Under the pieces are notes generated by a model. That model searched no databases. It saw only the letters and a program-made list of their open reading frames with translations, and was not told the DNA's origin. The translations under genes were made by a program, and so were the position numbers. From assembly GCA_035772785.1 (NCBI GenBank), contig JAOCPU010000003.1, forward strand, positions 806,001 through 870,000: a DNA stretch of 64,000 nt, given 5' to 3'. The stretch comes from Phlebiopsis flavidoalba (taxonomy: Eukaryota > Basidiomycota > Agaricomycetes > Polyporales > Phanerochaetaceae). Shown piece by piece: positions 1 through 11,820 of the stretch (positions are counted from its first letter, which is position 1; each line of letters opens with the position of its first letter).

Positions 1-591
1 GCACCGTGCCTGGGGAAAGCGCCATGGGATAACGCCTAATGCGGCGCGTGAGGATCGCAGCATCGCAGCACGGGCACGAGCTGACGACGTACGGGGATGA
101 TGTGCGCCGAGACCCACCGCTCGACGTTCTGCTTCGACCGTGCGTCAAGCTCTTCCTCAGAGATGATGACCCCGGTGTCCTCGGGTGGCGCAGGACCCTG
201 GTGCCTGCGTGCACAGAAAGACAGAAAAAAAAGAAGGACACGCGGCGCGAGATGCGGCTTGAGTACGAGATAGAAGGTAGTGTGGACGAGCACTCACGGT
301 TTGCGCGCCAGCGCCATGACGGCCTTGTTCGTGGGCACGAGGAGCGTCATGGGCGCGCCCGCGGCGTCGGCAAAGCTCGCGCTGAGCTGCACCTCGCGCG
401 CGTACGAAAAGAAGATGGACGCGGCGGGCTCGATCGTGAGCAGGTCGGCGAGCGTCGGCGCCGTGTTTCGTCTGCGGGGTGTACGTCTCTGGCGGCATTG
501 CTATTGTTTCTGCGCCGAGCGGGATCTGGTCCAGTGCGAGTGCACAGGATACGAGTGGGAGTACAAGGGAAGCGAGAACGGGGAAGCGCAT
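1..591 (-). CDS. FAS1 (fasciclin) domain secreted protein, partial
   Basis: This is the N-terminal part of a fasciclin-domain protein, probably an extracellular, vacuolar or membrane-anchored adhesion-type protein. The start at 591 is followed by a signal peptide (MRFPVLASLVLPLVSCALA). After it comes a FAS1 start with TLADLL, the aromatic SIFFSYAREV and the diagnostic LLVPTNKAVMALARKP. Exon 1 ends at 298 before a GTGAGT donor. Exon 2 (204-93) reads HQGPAPPEDTG...ERWVSAHIIP, which contains the second conserved FAS1 block, and ends at a GTACGT donor. The rest lies outside the window. A one-base frame break near 470-480 separates the signal-peptide frame from the FAS1 frame, probably a sequence error. 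The FAS1 assignment is firm. Ligand and localisation are inferred from the family. Confidence 0.75.
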
Positions 592-1557
592 CGTGGAAGG
601 GGCGTGGCTCGCTGCTGCTACTGTGGCGGTCGTGGTGGGTCTCATTAGCAGCTGAGCCGCGCTCGCCAAAGCGGGAGACCCGCGTAGCGTTACGTAAGCG
701 ATCTCCTAACCCCGCTTTGGGGTTTCTCACCATGTTCTTTCCACTGGCAGTGCAGCCACGGGCGAATAAAACGCGAAGGCGTGGGCGTGTATAGACAGAA
801 CGACGGCGACGCGAAGGCGTGGGAGTGTATAAACAGAACGACGCGTCGATGCTTGTGCGGGGCTCCGTTCTGTGGCCCATGTTTACGCGTCCCACGCATC
901 GCAGATTCGCCCCTCCCGCCAACTGTAAGATAGCCTCCCGGCACGCCAACCGCGATGCGACGCGCTGCGGTACCGCTGGCGCATGTCGTGCGTTGGACAA
1001 GGTTGGACACTGGCAGACATCTCTGCACTGATAGGCACCAGTAAGACGTCCGTTCGTACAGACTTGCCATTCCGGGCTTGGGCTGCAGCGAGTCCCTGCC
1101 GCCAGAACGCTGCATCCACAGCTGGCGTGCCTGGCCGTGGTCGATAAGCTCAGCAGCACAATTACAAGCTCGCAGGACATGCGGCGGTCGCTGGCGGCGC
1201 CGCCTCGCCCTGCTCCTGCACCCCGCCGTCCGCGTCGCGCGACGGCAACTTTGCGCACCCCGCCAGCGGCGGTTGAAAATGCCCACGAGGGCTATCGGTG
1301 CGGCTGAATTCTCTTCCGCCTGATTCCTGCCCTCGGTGACGCATGCGTGCGGCACCAGCCCACCGATGGCGACACCACCGGGGCCGTCCTCGCTGACTGT
1401 ATATCTCTGCTGACCGTAGCAAGCAGCGGGAATCGATGGAATAAACCTCGTATCCGCCTGCATAAAGCCCAGCGACTTGCAGATAATCCTCGATTTTTGT
1501 CTCTTCCACACCCACCACACTACACACAAAACCACCTCCCGTCCCGCCGCCCCCGCC
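592..1557. other. intergenic, divergent promoter region
   Basis: This stretch separates the divergently transcribed FAS1 and aldo/keto reductase genes. It holds a two-copy 38-base direct repeat (771-845) but no recognisable coding sequence. The long open frames here are shadows with no domain. The last 50 bases before 1558 are C-rich with CACA runs, typical of a fungal 5' leader. Confidence 0.5.
771..845. repeat. two-copy 38-base direct repeat
   Basis: Two adjacent copies beginning ACGCGAAGGCGTGGG occupy 771-808 and 809-845. They differ at a few positions; one reads GTGTATAGACAG and the other GTGTATAAACAG. Copy 2 therefore contains a TATAAA. The function is unknown. It lies between two divergent genes and may be a promoter duplication. 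Confidence 0.8.
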
Positions 1558-3470
1558 ATGTCCGCACAAAACTACGTCGACTTTGACCCGAAGAACATGC
1601 CCTACCGCCGGCTGGGCGCCTCGGGCCTGCGTGTCCCAGTCTTCTCCCTGGGAGGATGTGAGTGCCTCCGACATCATACCCCGTTTTTGAACGCCTTGCG
1701 AACCCAAGCTGTGCACATGTAGGGTTGACACTCGGTGGTACCGTCAAGGGCGACCCTGTCAAGGTATGTTGCTTGCCCAGGGTCCACTGGCTTCGCCGGC
1801 TGAGCTGTGCCGCTGCGTTCACAGGAAATCATGAAGGTCGCCTTGAGAACGGAATCAACATGTACGCAGGGATGATTTGTGTTTTTACGTCTGGGTGTGT
1901 CTTGAATACCTTCTTTTGTGAAATAGGTTTGATACGGCCGAAATCTATGCCTCGGGCAATTCAGAACTCGAAATGTGCGTGTCAGGCCACATATGCGCGC
2001 TCTGCGGTTGCTGAATGTCCGTCTCAGGGGCCGCGTTATCAAGGAATTGAACTGGCGTCGCACCGACCTCATCATCACCACGAAGGTCTACTTTGGCACC
2101 CGGACGGGCCCAACGACAAGGGCTTGTCCCGCAAGCAGTAAGTCGTGGTTCCCTGCACGGATGTCGCAAACATGCCAATCTTTTGCGGTCGATTCTAGCA
2201 TCATCGAGGGCACGAAAGCCTGCTTGGAACGTCTCCAGCTCGACTACGTCGACGTAATCTTCGCCCACCGTCCCGACCCCACCGGTACGCTTCCGTCGAA
2301 TCCCACTCACACGCACCCTTGACATTGCGCGACTAGTTCCCATGGAAGAGATCGTTCGTGCATTCAACTGGGTCATCGAGAAGGGCTGGTAGGCAACACA
2401 CACCATTCATCGGCCCGCCGCCACACAACACTCACCCCGTCTCTCGTAGGCGTTCTACTGGGCGACCTCAGAATGGTCTGCCGCTGCAAATTGAGGAGGG
2501 CGTACCGTACGTGCCCAGCCCTGCCTGACAGAACTCTCGCGCTCACCGGTGCCTGCAGATGTGGCCACGAGACTCCTGAACCTAATTCCCCCAATCGCCG
2601 AGCAGTGCCCAGCACCAGTACGTGTCGCGCGCGCGCGCGGGTCAACCTTATCAGCCTGCGTTTCTGACGCGTTTGATTGAACAGCATGCTTCACCGTGAG
2701 CGTCCCGAGAAGGAGTACGCGTGAGTGGTCGCATCTGTGTTAAGAGTCCCCGACGCGTCGTATGACACGCAGCCGCCTTCTAGACCCCTATTATACAAGC
2801 GCTACGACATTGGCACGACGGTGTCGGTCCCGCGCTCGCGAGCGGCCTTGCTGCTCACCGGCAAGGTGGGTTCTGCTTCCAAGAATGCAGAGGGCCTTCG
2901 GGGCTAACGACCCTATGCGCCAGTACAACGACGGCATCCCCGCAGACTCGCGCTTCGCGAACCACAAGGACTTCTTCAAGCAGACCCTCGACAGCCTCAC
3001 CGAGGAAGAGGGCCTCGCGAAGATCGCCAAGGTCAAGGCGCTGACCGAGCTCGCAGAGAAGGGTGCGTTCTTCCGTTTTTTCCGCATCGCGACATGTCGT
3101 TCTCACAGATCGCCCGTGCAGAGCTGGGCTGCAACACGGCGCAGCTCGCGCTGGCGTGGGTCGCGCGGTTACCCGAGCACGAGCACGGTCACCTGGGTGC
3201 CTCGAAGCCGGAGCAGGTTCCTGGACAACCTCAAGGCGCTCGAGGTCATCCCCAAGCTCACGCCGGATAAGAAATTGTTCTCGCCAAGATCGGACGACAT
3301 TCTCGGCAACCAAGCCCACGCAGGAGGTGCGGCCTTCCTTCCTGCTATCCATCCTGTGTGATACGGTGCTCAATGCAAATTTGCAGTAGTCTGCGTACGG
3401 CCGGCCTGCGCTGGACAAGTTCGGCAGCCAGAGGGCTCTAGAGACGGAGGGCGCGATCATGTACGTATAG
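1558..3470 (+). CDS. aldo/keto reductase, voltage-gated K+ channel beta-subunit type
   Basis: This is a cytosolic NADPH-dependent aldo/keto reductase of the KCNAB-like AKR group, acting on carbonyl substrates. The start at 1558 gives MSAQNYVDFDPKNMPYRRLG. The protein then follows the family in order: FDTAEIYASGNSE (catalytic Asp and Tyr), DLIITTKVYFG (catalytic Lys), LQLDYVDVIFAHRPDP (His), TSEWSAAQIEEAY, AEQCQ..HMLHRERPEKEY, LLTGKYNDGIP, NTAQLALAWVA and GASKPEQVLDNLKALEVIP (NADP binding). It ends SAYGRPALDKFG...IMYV at 3470. About a dozen short introns follow GT-AG rules. Single-base breaks occur near 2470-2495, 2830-2860 and 3270-3290, and look like sequence errors because the flanking motifs are intact. 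The substrate cannot be told. Confidence 0.9.
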
Positions 3471-4467
3471 AATTGATAGTCTATACAGACTGGGCCTGTC
3501 ATATGCGACATGTTCCTTAATACATCAGAATTTTGCCATGTTACTAGCACACGACGGTCCCGGACACTGCTCTACGCGACCCACCAACGTCTCGCTTCTC
3601 AGCAAATCTTTTCCCCTCTCCCTCTTGCTATCTAACACGTGCACCGGGGTGCAGAGCCCCGCTCGCACGAGCCATCGGCCATAGGCCCCTGCGACCGTCG
3701 CCCTGCAGCAGGAGTTCCGTATGGGCTCGCACTCGCACGGCCGCGCACGACCCTGGCCAGGGCAGGCCTTCTCTCCCACGGCGTCCTCTCGCCCTCCGAA
3801 TCCCCTGGCCTCTCGGTTGGCCAGCCTAACCCCGCAGCGGTCACGACTGACATCATGCTCCATGCCCCGCCTTCGCGGAAGCCCTCGCTGCGGCTTGCAC
3901 CCACCGCTCCCTTGGGCCTGACCGTGCGTGGCAAGGCACTTCCCTGGCCCTGGCGGGCGGGCTTCGCAACGCCAGAACGGGCGACCGAGCATCCGTACGT
4001 GGGGTATGCATCTCTCCAACCACGAACAAAAGGCGGGGCAGCTGACGCGCTTCGCTCGGCTGTTCGGCGTGCGATGCCTATATTGCCTCTCAGCGGAGAT
4101 ATCGATATGTGCACGGCGCAGGAATAGATCGTCGGCGTGCAATGCTGTAGCGTGCGACGCGTTCGCAGGTGGTGGAAGACCGACAGAAATTCGCGATGCC
4201 TTTGACCTTCGACTGTGCGCAGTAGTATGATGATGAGAAGAGCAGAGGCGTATGTAGTGCTGATAATGCGGAACAAAGAGTCGTAGAGAAGTGTGCAGCG
4301 AGCCGTGTACCCAAAATGAAAGCCGGAACGAGAAGAGAGTAAAGCGAGAAACAAGAGTCCGAGAGTGCGGGGAACAGCGAATCAGTGTCCTTCCAAAGTT
4401 CCTAGAGTCCTTCCAATAGTCTTTTTCCAAGAAATGTCCTTCCAAACGTCCAGTAATGCGCTTCTGC
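3471..4467. other. intergenic, nothing recognised
   Basis: This lies between the 3' ends of two converging genes. A very long minus-strand open frame crosses it (3525-4961). Only its upstream end, past 4700, matches real coding sequence, namely the Gfd2-like gene in one of its frames. No domain, tRNA or repeat was seen. Confidence 0.4.
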
Positions 4468-6524
4468 TTACACCACGCGCATATTGCCCAGCCGTTCAGC
4501 AGCCTCGTCCACCTCCGGCAGATGCCCGCCGCGGCTGGTGCCCCGGCCGTCCGCAGGCGCCAGCCCGCTGACCGTGCGCGGCCGCGTCCCGCCCGGCGAG
4601 CCCTGGTGCGCCGGGAAGTAGTAGCCCGACGACCGCCTGCTTGCGGGGGGCTCCCCGTCGGGGTGCGGGGCGGGCGATAGAGAGGGCGAGTACGGCGCGT
4701 GCGGGTACAGCAGCGGCGAGGGCTTACCTGCAGGGCCGTACGCAGCTGCAAACGGCGGCTGTGAGCGGCACGGGCACGATCTGCGGCATCGCGGCCATCC
4801 CGCCGGGGCTCTTGCTCGCGTTGCGGAGGAGGTGCTGCTGCACGGCGCGCGCTGCGCGCATGTTCGGTGGCCTTGGGTGTTGGCCGGGGGTCGAGCAGCG
4901 TCTGGAGCGCAAGCAGTGGTGGCCGAACGCGTCGTTTGCCCGCGTTGTGCGGCGCGCACATTGCGCGTCGACGCCGAGCGACTGGAGAAGGTTCGCCAGG
5001 GAGAGCGTCGACCCTTGTGCACGGGGCTTCCCGGAAGGATCTTGCATGGGCCCGCGCCCGCCAGCCCCGAACAGCTGCTGCTCGTACGACGAGGTGTCGA
5101 TGATCAAGACATTGTGCGGTATCTCTGTGGATTAGCCAGGGTGGCAGGACGAATTACCGGGGGGAATATGCCACGATCAACAGGGAATACGCACTGATCT
5201 TCATGTCCTCGAGCCTGCGGATGTCGCCGTGCAGCAGCCGTGGCCGACCAACACGAGGCTGTTAGGCACCGTCTCAGAGTCGGGGCTGACCATGCTACTA
5301 TAAGGGGATAGCTCGCTCAGCATGTGACCGACGTCGCCTTGAATGGGCGAAGCCCTCAACCTGATTACAGCCTGAATCACTTGCGGAAGTTTGGCCCTGC
5401 CGACGAGCTGGCTTTCCCCGCTCCTAAACTGAAACAAGGTATGAGCGGCCTGGCCTGGAGAAAGAAGGCGTGCTCGGAGTTCTCACAGCATACTACAATC
5501 GAAAAGATTAGCATGCGCCCGTCAGGTGCTTGTTCAGACGCTTCCACGCACCGCCCAAGGGAAGTTTGGTCTATGTCCTGTTGTGAACCTTGTCCACATA
5601 TTCAGTCACAATGTAATGGCCCTCCTAGCCGTCGCATCCTTGAGCTTGTTTGACACTAATGGCACTCAACTGATAGCCCACCTGTAGTTCACTTCTGGAT
5701 CGGGTGGCCAAACACGGACCCTGCAAGCGACATGTCAGTCGCGATAGTGCCCAGAAAATCAGCTGACAGAGTCACTCACGCCTCCAAGTGACTGCACCGC
5801 ACTGCTGCGTAGCCCCATTCAAGAGAAGAGGACGTATTCCGCTCGGCGACCACTCGAAATCGATGGGCGAGAAAACGTCTTGTCGTGTGACTGCCAGAGC
5901 TCTTGAATAGCCTTCGGCTCCCCCTCGCGGACACGTTGTTTCTGCGAAGCCAGCACGGCGGCCGGGAGTGTACTGTGCAGCTTCCTGTACAGCGCGTAGT
6001 CGGAGACGTTACGGAGATGCCGCTGTGACGTCTCAAAGGGGGTGACGTACGTAGTATATTCTCCACCATCGCGGGTAGTGTCTCGCCGAATCTTCGCAGT
6101 TACAAGTGTATTATGAGCTGCTGAACAAAGTGGCCACCACCTGTGAAGATGCTGCTTGCCTGTCTTGATCATTTTGAGAAATGCGCCGATCGACGTCATT
6201 CGTGTCACAATGTGTGCTTTTGCCCGTCCAGCAGTCGGTTACCGTGATCGCCGGCCAAGAGAACGTCAGGAATTCTTCGAACGACTCGAAGAACACGCCC
6301 CACGACCCTCTCGTACCTAGCAGGAAATCAAATTCGACATCTGCATCCGCGGTGAGATGATAACGCATACCAAGGAATGTTGTGCAGCTGGACAATAGCC
6401 CATGTAAGCAGAATAAACCTGCACGAACTGTCAGCTGCTCCACAGTTCCCGCAGAGTTCGGAACACTCACCGACTGGAGGTCGTACTCCCAACCCCTTGG
6501 GTCCACCAGGTTGAAGTCAGACAT
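4468..6524 (-). CDS. Gfd2/YDR514C-like protein with DEDDh exonuclease (RNase H-like) fold
   Basis: The start at 6524 gives MSDFNLVDPRGWEYDLQS followed by a GT donor. An N-terminal helical part includes RNVSDYALYRKLHSTLPAAV. The RNase H-like core then appears in order. Motif I is IDFEWSP (near 5855), read after a frame change. A strand block GHYIVTEYVDKVHNRT sits near 5580-5625. Motif II is SLVLVGHG followed by an RRLEDMKI helix (near 5210-5260). LIIDTSSYEQQLF and TLSLANLLQSLGVDAQ come next, and motif III is HNAGNDA (near 4945). The tail (4468-4740) is Pro/Ser-rich and ends DEAAERLGN. This order matches the C-terminal domain of Gfd2/YDR514C-like proteins, which are abundant in Agaricomycetes. 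The acidic and histidine positions suggest a possible nuclease, but activity is unproven. Several frame breaks are present. Confidence 0.6.
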
Positions 6525-7041
6525 GACGAGTGTGCGTTTAGGGGATCAAGAAACCGGGACGTGCTTGGGCCAGCTGTACCGCTGTCCCCTCACTGTCTCC
6601 GTCGCCGCAAATCCTTCCTAATTAAAGGACAGCAGGTGGCTATATTTTACCAGGATTTTCAAGAATATCTAGGGGACCATACGACGAGGAAACGGTTCGA
6701 GAGCAAGCCGCTGAGCAAGCCGTAACTGGAAGTGCGACAGCAGGATATCTACAATCAGCCGGTCGGCATCCTGGCACACGAAACAGAGCGCTTGTTCGGG
6801 ACATCGCTCCCGAGGTCTTCACACAAGGGCTGACCAGAGCGTGCAGCAGTCAGGGCGCGTTCGCACAAGTGAAAGGCCAAAATACGTGCTCACAACTCGA
6901 GCTCACGGCGAAGCGCAAAGCGTAAATGCAGAGCCGGTATTGGCGCGCGGTGAGAGCACATAGACGCCCAATGTTTCTCGGAATGGAAATGGTTAGAGGC
7001 CGTTGCATAACAAGACCAAACAACACCCTTGACGTCTTACC
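6525..7041. promoter_or_regulatory. shared divergent promoter region
   Basis: These 517 bases lie between the start of the minus-strand Gfd2-like gene and the plus-strand DSK2 gene. No coding match was found. It must hold the upstream control regions of both genes, but I could not name specific sites. Confidence 0.4.
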
Positions 7042-8542
7042 ATGGCAGACACTCAGCAAGCCGCCTCTGAGATTCAGATTAATGTCAAGGGTCAGTTAAG
7101 TCTTGGTGGAAGAGCTTGATATCTGACCGGAACTACAGGACCCAGTGAACTGAAACTTCAGATTACCATATCGACTGACAAGACCGTGCTGGATCTGAAG
7201 CAAGCCATAGCGGAGAAGTCAGACGTGCCCGCGGACCGCCAGCGACTCATCTACTCAGGTGCGCGCGGTGCGCTCGTTTGCAATTGACACACTGAGTTTG
7301 CTATTTGCTACCTAGGCCGTGTATTGAAAGTGAGCACAAAGCCCATGCTGGTGTACATCTTGCCAATTAACGCGGCTCCGCTTCCCAGGACGAAGATGTG
7401 CTGTCCGTGTACAAGATCCAGAACTCGCATACCATTCACATGGTGAAGGGCGCGTCTCGCGCACCGGGAGCGAGCTCCCAGCCCGCTGCCCCTGCGCCAC
7501 TTCCTTCTATGCAGACCGGCCAGAACCCCAGCGACCCGCTTACGCAGCTGAACGGCCACCGAGGCTTCGGGGCCATGGCAGGCTTCAATCCGTTCACACA
7601 GATGGGACTGAATACGAACGATCCCAACATGGTACGTTTTCATAATTTGTATCTGTCGGCAGTTGCTGACCCCGACGCTGCGCGCGGGAACAAGATGCAG
7701 GGCATGCTTCAGAACCCCGAGTTCTTGCAGCAGATGTCGACCATCATGGCCGACCCTGCCATCCTCGAGCAGCTCATCGCCTCAGACCCGCGGCTCGCTG
7801 CCATGGGCCCACGTGTCCGCGAGCTGTTCCAGAGCGAGAGCTTCCGGCAGATGATGTACGTTACCCACACCGCCCCATCGTATTTCGGATAACTAAAGGC
7901 CTCGTGGCGTGTGCCCACCACAGGTCGAATCCCGACTCGCTACGCATGATGCTCCAGATGTCGAACATGATGGGCGGCATGGGCGGCAATGGGTGGCGCC
8001 CCGGGGGCAGCGGCGCCTTCCCCGCCCCGGGCGTGCCAGGCGGCGCCGCGGGCTCTCCAGCCAGCCCCGGAACCGCCGCGGGCGCGCCTCCGCCGTTCTT
8101 CAACCCGTTCTTCCCGCCGACCCCCCCGCGGCCGGCTGGCGCCTCGACGGCCGCGGAGCCCGCTGCTGCAGGCAGCGGGGGCAGGCGCAGGGGCGGGCGC
8201 ACCGCCGAACCCATTCGCGAGCATGTTCGATCCGCAGGCGATGCAGCAGATGCTGGGGATGTTGGGCGGCGGGCCGCTTGGCGGGGGTCTCGGCGGCGGC
8301 TTTGGGGGTGCTGCTGCCCCTGCGGCCCCTGCGGACTCGAGACCGCCGGAGGAGCGGTTCCAGGTGCAGCTGCAGGTAGGTTGTGTGGCCCGCTTGTGTG
8401 CGCGAGTAGCTCGCTGATTGTCGCGTAGCAATTGCAAGACATGGGATTTACGAATGCGCAACAGAACGTCCGGGCCCTTCTCGCGACTGGCGGCAATGTG
8501 CATTCCGCCATCGAGTACATCTTGAGCGGGGGCGGTCTGTGA
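7042..8542 (+). CDS. DSK2: ubiquilin, UBL-UBA ubiquitin shuttle factor
   Basis: This shuttle protein carries ubiquitylated clients to the proteasome. The start at 7042 gives MADTQQAASEIQINVK. The UBL domain (about residues 10-85) is split by three phase-consistent introns and includes TVLDLKQAIAEKS and DRQRLIYSGRVLKDED. An STI1-type region follows: LQNPEFLQQMSTIMADP, LIASDPRLAAMGPRVRELF, ESFRQMM and NPDSLRMMLQMSNMMGG. A Gly/Ala/Pro-rich linker contains PFASMFDPQAMQQML. The C-terminal UBA (8430-8540) has QLQDMGFTNAQQNVRALL and NVHSAIEYILSGG. A frame change near 8165 in the GC-rich linker is probably a base miscall. At 7629-7660 the frame reads straight through a possible 31-base intron. The 3' end converges on DUS1, 113 bases away. 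Confidence 0.95.
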
Positions 8543-8655
8543 CCGAGATGTGATGGCGGATTTCATGTAACAGTAGCCGGAGGATTAGATATAGAAATGT
8601 AACAAACTATCGGATACAGTGGCATGTACAGATGGATCGGTCAGACGTAACAAGG

Positions 8656-10370
8656 TTACACAGCATGGGAGTCGCCGGCATCGAGTTTTTTGACGCGTTT
8701 GGCAAGTTCGTCCGGTTCAGGTGTCCGCGGGTGTTTCGGAGGGTGCGCGTTTACCCCCACAACGGCGCCGTCCTCTGCAAGCGCGTCGACGGCGGGCAGG
8801 CTCTGCAGAGGCAAGAGACCGAGGGTGGTCAACGGAACGCTCTGCACACTCCCAAGACGTCATCTACTTACCAGGAGCAGCGGTGGGCGCCCCGCCCTCT
8901 GCGACCACGGCCTCGAGCCTTTTCGCTATTCTTGCCCGCTTCTGCCGCAACCTTGGGCAGGGCCCGGACGTACGGCTGGGTCGACCCAGTGTGGGAGGAC
9001 CTGGAGCCCGTGGCCGGGTCGACGGTGATCAACGCGTCGACCGGCGTACCTTCTGCTGCCCTAGCGTCCCGCTGCAATCACACACATACGCAAAACGAGC
9101 AGAACAGAACACAGCACGGAGTTTAACGACGGGTCGGGGCGCCAGGGGGACAGTCACGCACAGCATCCGCGTCTCCATCTCCTGCACGATCGCCTCGTAC
9201 TTGGGCAGAAACGTCTCGGCCCTTGCACGCGTACCCGCCCGAGCTTGTTTCTCGCAGATCCGTTTCGCGGCTGAGCGCGGGGCGGAGCAGCTTGAAGAGG
9301 TGCGCCTTGATCGCGCCCGGGGCTCGTATTCGTCTTGAGCGAGCGCACGATGTCGAGGTATTCGAGCGCGAGGCGGGTGTGTGGCGGTATGCAGGTCCCC
9401 GTCGAGGGCGAGGCGATTACACCATGTTCGAGGGCAGCGCGGGGTCCGCGAGCGAGGACGAGGACGGCACGCCAGGCATGAAGAGCGCTGGGTTGTAGAG
9501 GTTGCCCTCGGCAGACATGACACCGCGTCGGCGCCCGTTGCGGCGAGACAGGCCTCGATTGTCGGTGTGGAAGAGGATGTTTGCCGTTTGCGATGACAGG
9601 AACAGACACTGCTTCCTTTACGGCACGGATTTTGTCCCAGTCTGCGAGCCCCTTAACGATCGAGTCAATTTCATGTACCCTCGAACACTACTCGCGGAAT
9701 GCAAAGGGCGTACGGAGTTCTGGCCCCTTTGTTCACGCAGACGACCATGGCCAGGGAGGGACCTGTGCATGCCACTCTGCGCTGTCTTCCAGCATCTTTG
9801 CATATGCAACGGGTCTTTCTCTAACACGTTGCGGAAACACGGCTGGCACTTCGGCGGTTCAAGGGCACGCGAAAAGGATTCTTGTGCAGGGATGTTAACA
9901 CTGCGCAGATGGAAGATAAGGTCTAAAACATTGAAAAGCATGCGGAGACGCTGTGTGACGCACTTCAGTTTTGTAGATGAGATCCCCATTCGCTCTGTAG
10001 GAGAAGACCAGTAGTGCCCCTCGACGGGCAATATCTATGTTTGATGGGCAGCCGAGGAATTTGGAAGGTCTCCGGACATCGACATGTGGTGGGTTCTACA
10101 ACTTTTGCTCCGATTGCAGCAGGCAGGTCCGGATCGTTCCGCAAAAACTGGACTATGAGCGGCGGCTGTCTTCTGGTCCCACCCTCTTCGCCAGTGAAGG
10201 GTGTTATGTCAAAGTTCTCGTTTCGGGTAAGAGCTTCCTGCTTTCCGACGCAAAATAGCTGCGCCGTTATTAGAAGTGAAAAAAGTCATCGAAAGATGTT
10301 TACTTACCTTGGGGTTAAATCATTGGCGTGTAGAGGACCTACGAATGCCTGAAGCATGAGGTGGTGAGAC
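8656..10370 (-). CDS. DUS1: tRNA-dihydrouridine(16/17) synthase
   Basis: This flavin-dependent enzyme reduces uridines in the tRNA D-loop. Read on the minus strand from about 10370, the gene shows PLHANDLTP (the equivalent of YTPM-H), FDITPFTGEEG, PPLIVQFLRNDPDLPAA, VVEP, ARRGHYWSFLQ, VAYAKMLED, CHGRLREQRGQN, GLADWDKIRAVKEAVSVPVI and ANG. These are followed by MSAEGNLYNPALFMPG, LALEYLDIVRSLKTNTSPG, HLFKLLRPAL, RETDLREKLAR and YEAIVQEMETRM. The order matches the DUS TIM barrel (FMN-binding GRxR and ANG motifs) plus the helical domain. It ends at 8656 after a Pro/Lys-rich tail. Indels are frequent, especially at 10030-10130 around the NLGCPQ-equivalent motif, so the true start is not readable. 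Confidence 0.8.
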
Positions 10371-11007
10371 ACGAAAAACGCAGGGCGCACACACGCACCT
10401 GGGAACCATTTATCTTCTGGGGGACAATTTCCTCCACGCCCTAGTCTGGTGAGCGTTTATAACATGCTTATGAACGAGTTGATTACGTCACGAGCTACAC
10501 TCTGTTCGACCATCGGTGCTACGATGTACTTGGAATACTCCCAAGCACTTGGCGAAAGAAACATAATCCGACACAAATTTTGTGGGTGGTTTGTTTAGAA
10601 GGTCAGGGTTCATGAGCTGATCGTCATGCTTAGTCGATTTATAGAGCGCAAGCTGCGCTAGCGCACTGCAGAAACGCAAAGTATGCTGGGCACACAAGTG
10701 CAGGGGAGCTACTGAATGCAGGCAAGCGCACGGCGGGACGAGCGAGCAAATCTGCGTCGACGAATCTGGCCGAATGATCGTATGTGCAACGGATGACGGA
10801 AAGACTGAAAGCAGGTCCGCTGGGCGGGGGGTGGGCGCCCATCTTTCTTCCACCTTGCTTTTCACTGGTACACCACTCTTTTGAACTAGCGCAGTGCAAT
10901 ATGAACGACACACAACATGAGACTCTAAAGGCAAAAACCGCGGGATAGAGAGCTTGATGTGGAGGATGAAGAGCATAGGCAAGAGCGTGGATGCGTATGT
11001 GTGATGT
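10371..11007. other. intergenic, no gene recognised
   Basis: Two long minus-strand open frames cross this stretch (10488-10982 and 10639-11151), but neither shows a domain or plausible intron structure. It presumably contains the divergent promoters of DUS1 and the hypothetical gene to the right. Confidence 0.35.
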
Positions 11008-11820
11008 GTGGTTACTCGAGCGCCGTGTATAAAACGAATGGCGCTTTCTAGAGACGAATCTCTTCATGCAGGGCTGGACAGCAAGGACGGCGGCAAAAAA
11101 CCTCAGGATGGACCTAGAACCATTTTGGACTTTTGGCGACCGGATAGACATTCATGGTCGGCCCACCGTCAGAACGTGAGCAGCCTTTACGCATGCTGTC
11201 TCCGGGGTCAACCTCCTCGATTGATCCACATTTCCCCTCTTCAACCAGTTCTTTCGCGAGTGGAAGGCATTTCCTTCCGTCAGTTGCGGCGTCCACTGTG
11301 CGGAGATTGCACGTCGAGCACAGGAGGACCAAATCAAGCGTCGACATCGAGAAGCTCTGGGAACGAGGACAAGTATATACAGATGGTGCGCCCTCTTCAC
11401 CGCTCTGCCACCCAAACACTCTACGCTGCGACGTCCGACCGGTGGGCAGGAACCTTGACTGGGGTTGTTCGAGGAGCGCAGGGTTCGTCGAGCTCGCCCG
11501 CAGGTGATTCAGATACAGAAATGCCATGAGAGTGAGACGTCTGCGACCTCGACCTCGACCTCGACTTCGGACTCGGACTCTGATTCGGAGAGCTCAGAAC
11601 TCTGAATCCTCGGACGGGTACGACTCGGGGACTCTTCCGTGGACATCATCTCGTCTGCCGTGGCGATGGCGAGCTACAGACCGATGCGGCCGCCTGCCTC
11701 GGCGGAGGAATCAACGCCGCGGAAAATTGTGCGGCCCCAGATTGTCGTGCTTGGTGACACAGCTATGAAAGAGGATCACGGGTCGTCGCCGTCATCCAGC
11801 TCTGGGGAGAGTCCAGCGTG
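11008..11820 (+). CDS. hypothetical disordered Ser-rich protein
   Basis: I do not recognise this protein. Coding-like text is spread over frames. One block is rich in Ser and Pro (RMLSPGSTSSIDPHFPSS) and continues RRTKSSVDIEKLWERGQVY. A Ser/Thr/Asp hexamer-repeat tract lies at 11544-11590. The acidic-Ser end has SSVDIISSAVAMASYRP, then KIVRPQIVVLGDTAMKED and stops with SSSSGESPA at 11820. The amino-acid composition and the in-frame stop suggest a real 3' exon (about 11636-11820). The upstream part is weaker. The neighbour downstream is the MHYT hybrid kinase, 570 bases away; no functional link is visible. Confidence 0.3.
11544..11590 (+). repeat. hexamer microsatellite GACCTC-type
   Basis: About eight imperfect copies of a six-base unit run CGACCTCGACCTCGACCTC and then degrade to CGGACTCGGACTC. 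In the likely coding frame this gives alternating Ser/Thr then Ser/Asp, consistent with a disordered segment of the hypothetical protein. Confidence 0.7.

Noticed and set aside
347..1258. 303-codon minus-strand open frame
   Set aside because: It runs antisense through the intergenic region and one wrong frame of the FAS1 gene. It has no homology-like motifs and no introns.
3525..4961. 478-codon minus-strand open frame
   Set aside because: Mostly low-complexity Arg/Ser/Pro text with no domain. Only its upstream end coincides with the Gfd2-like gene in one of its frames, and the rest is a shadow.
8656..9338. Plus-strand open frames over DUS1
   Set aside because: They are antisense to clear DUS1 motifs (NLYNPALF, EYLDIVRSLK) on the minus strand.
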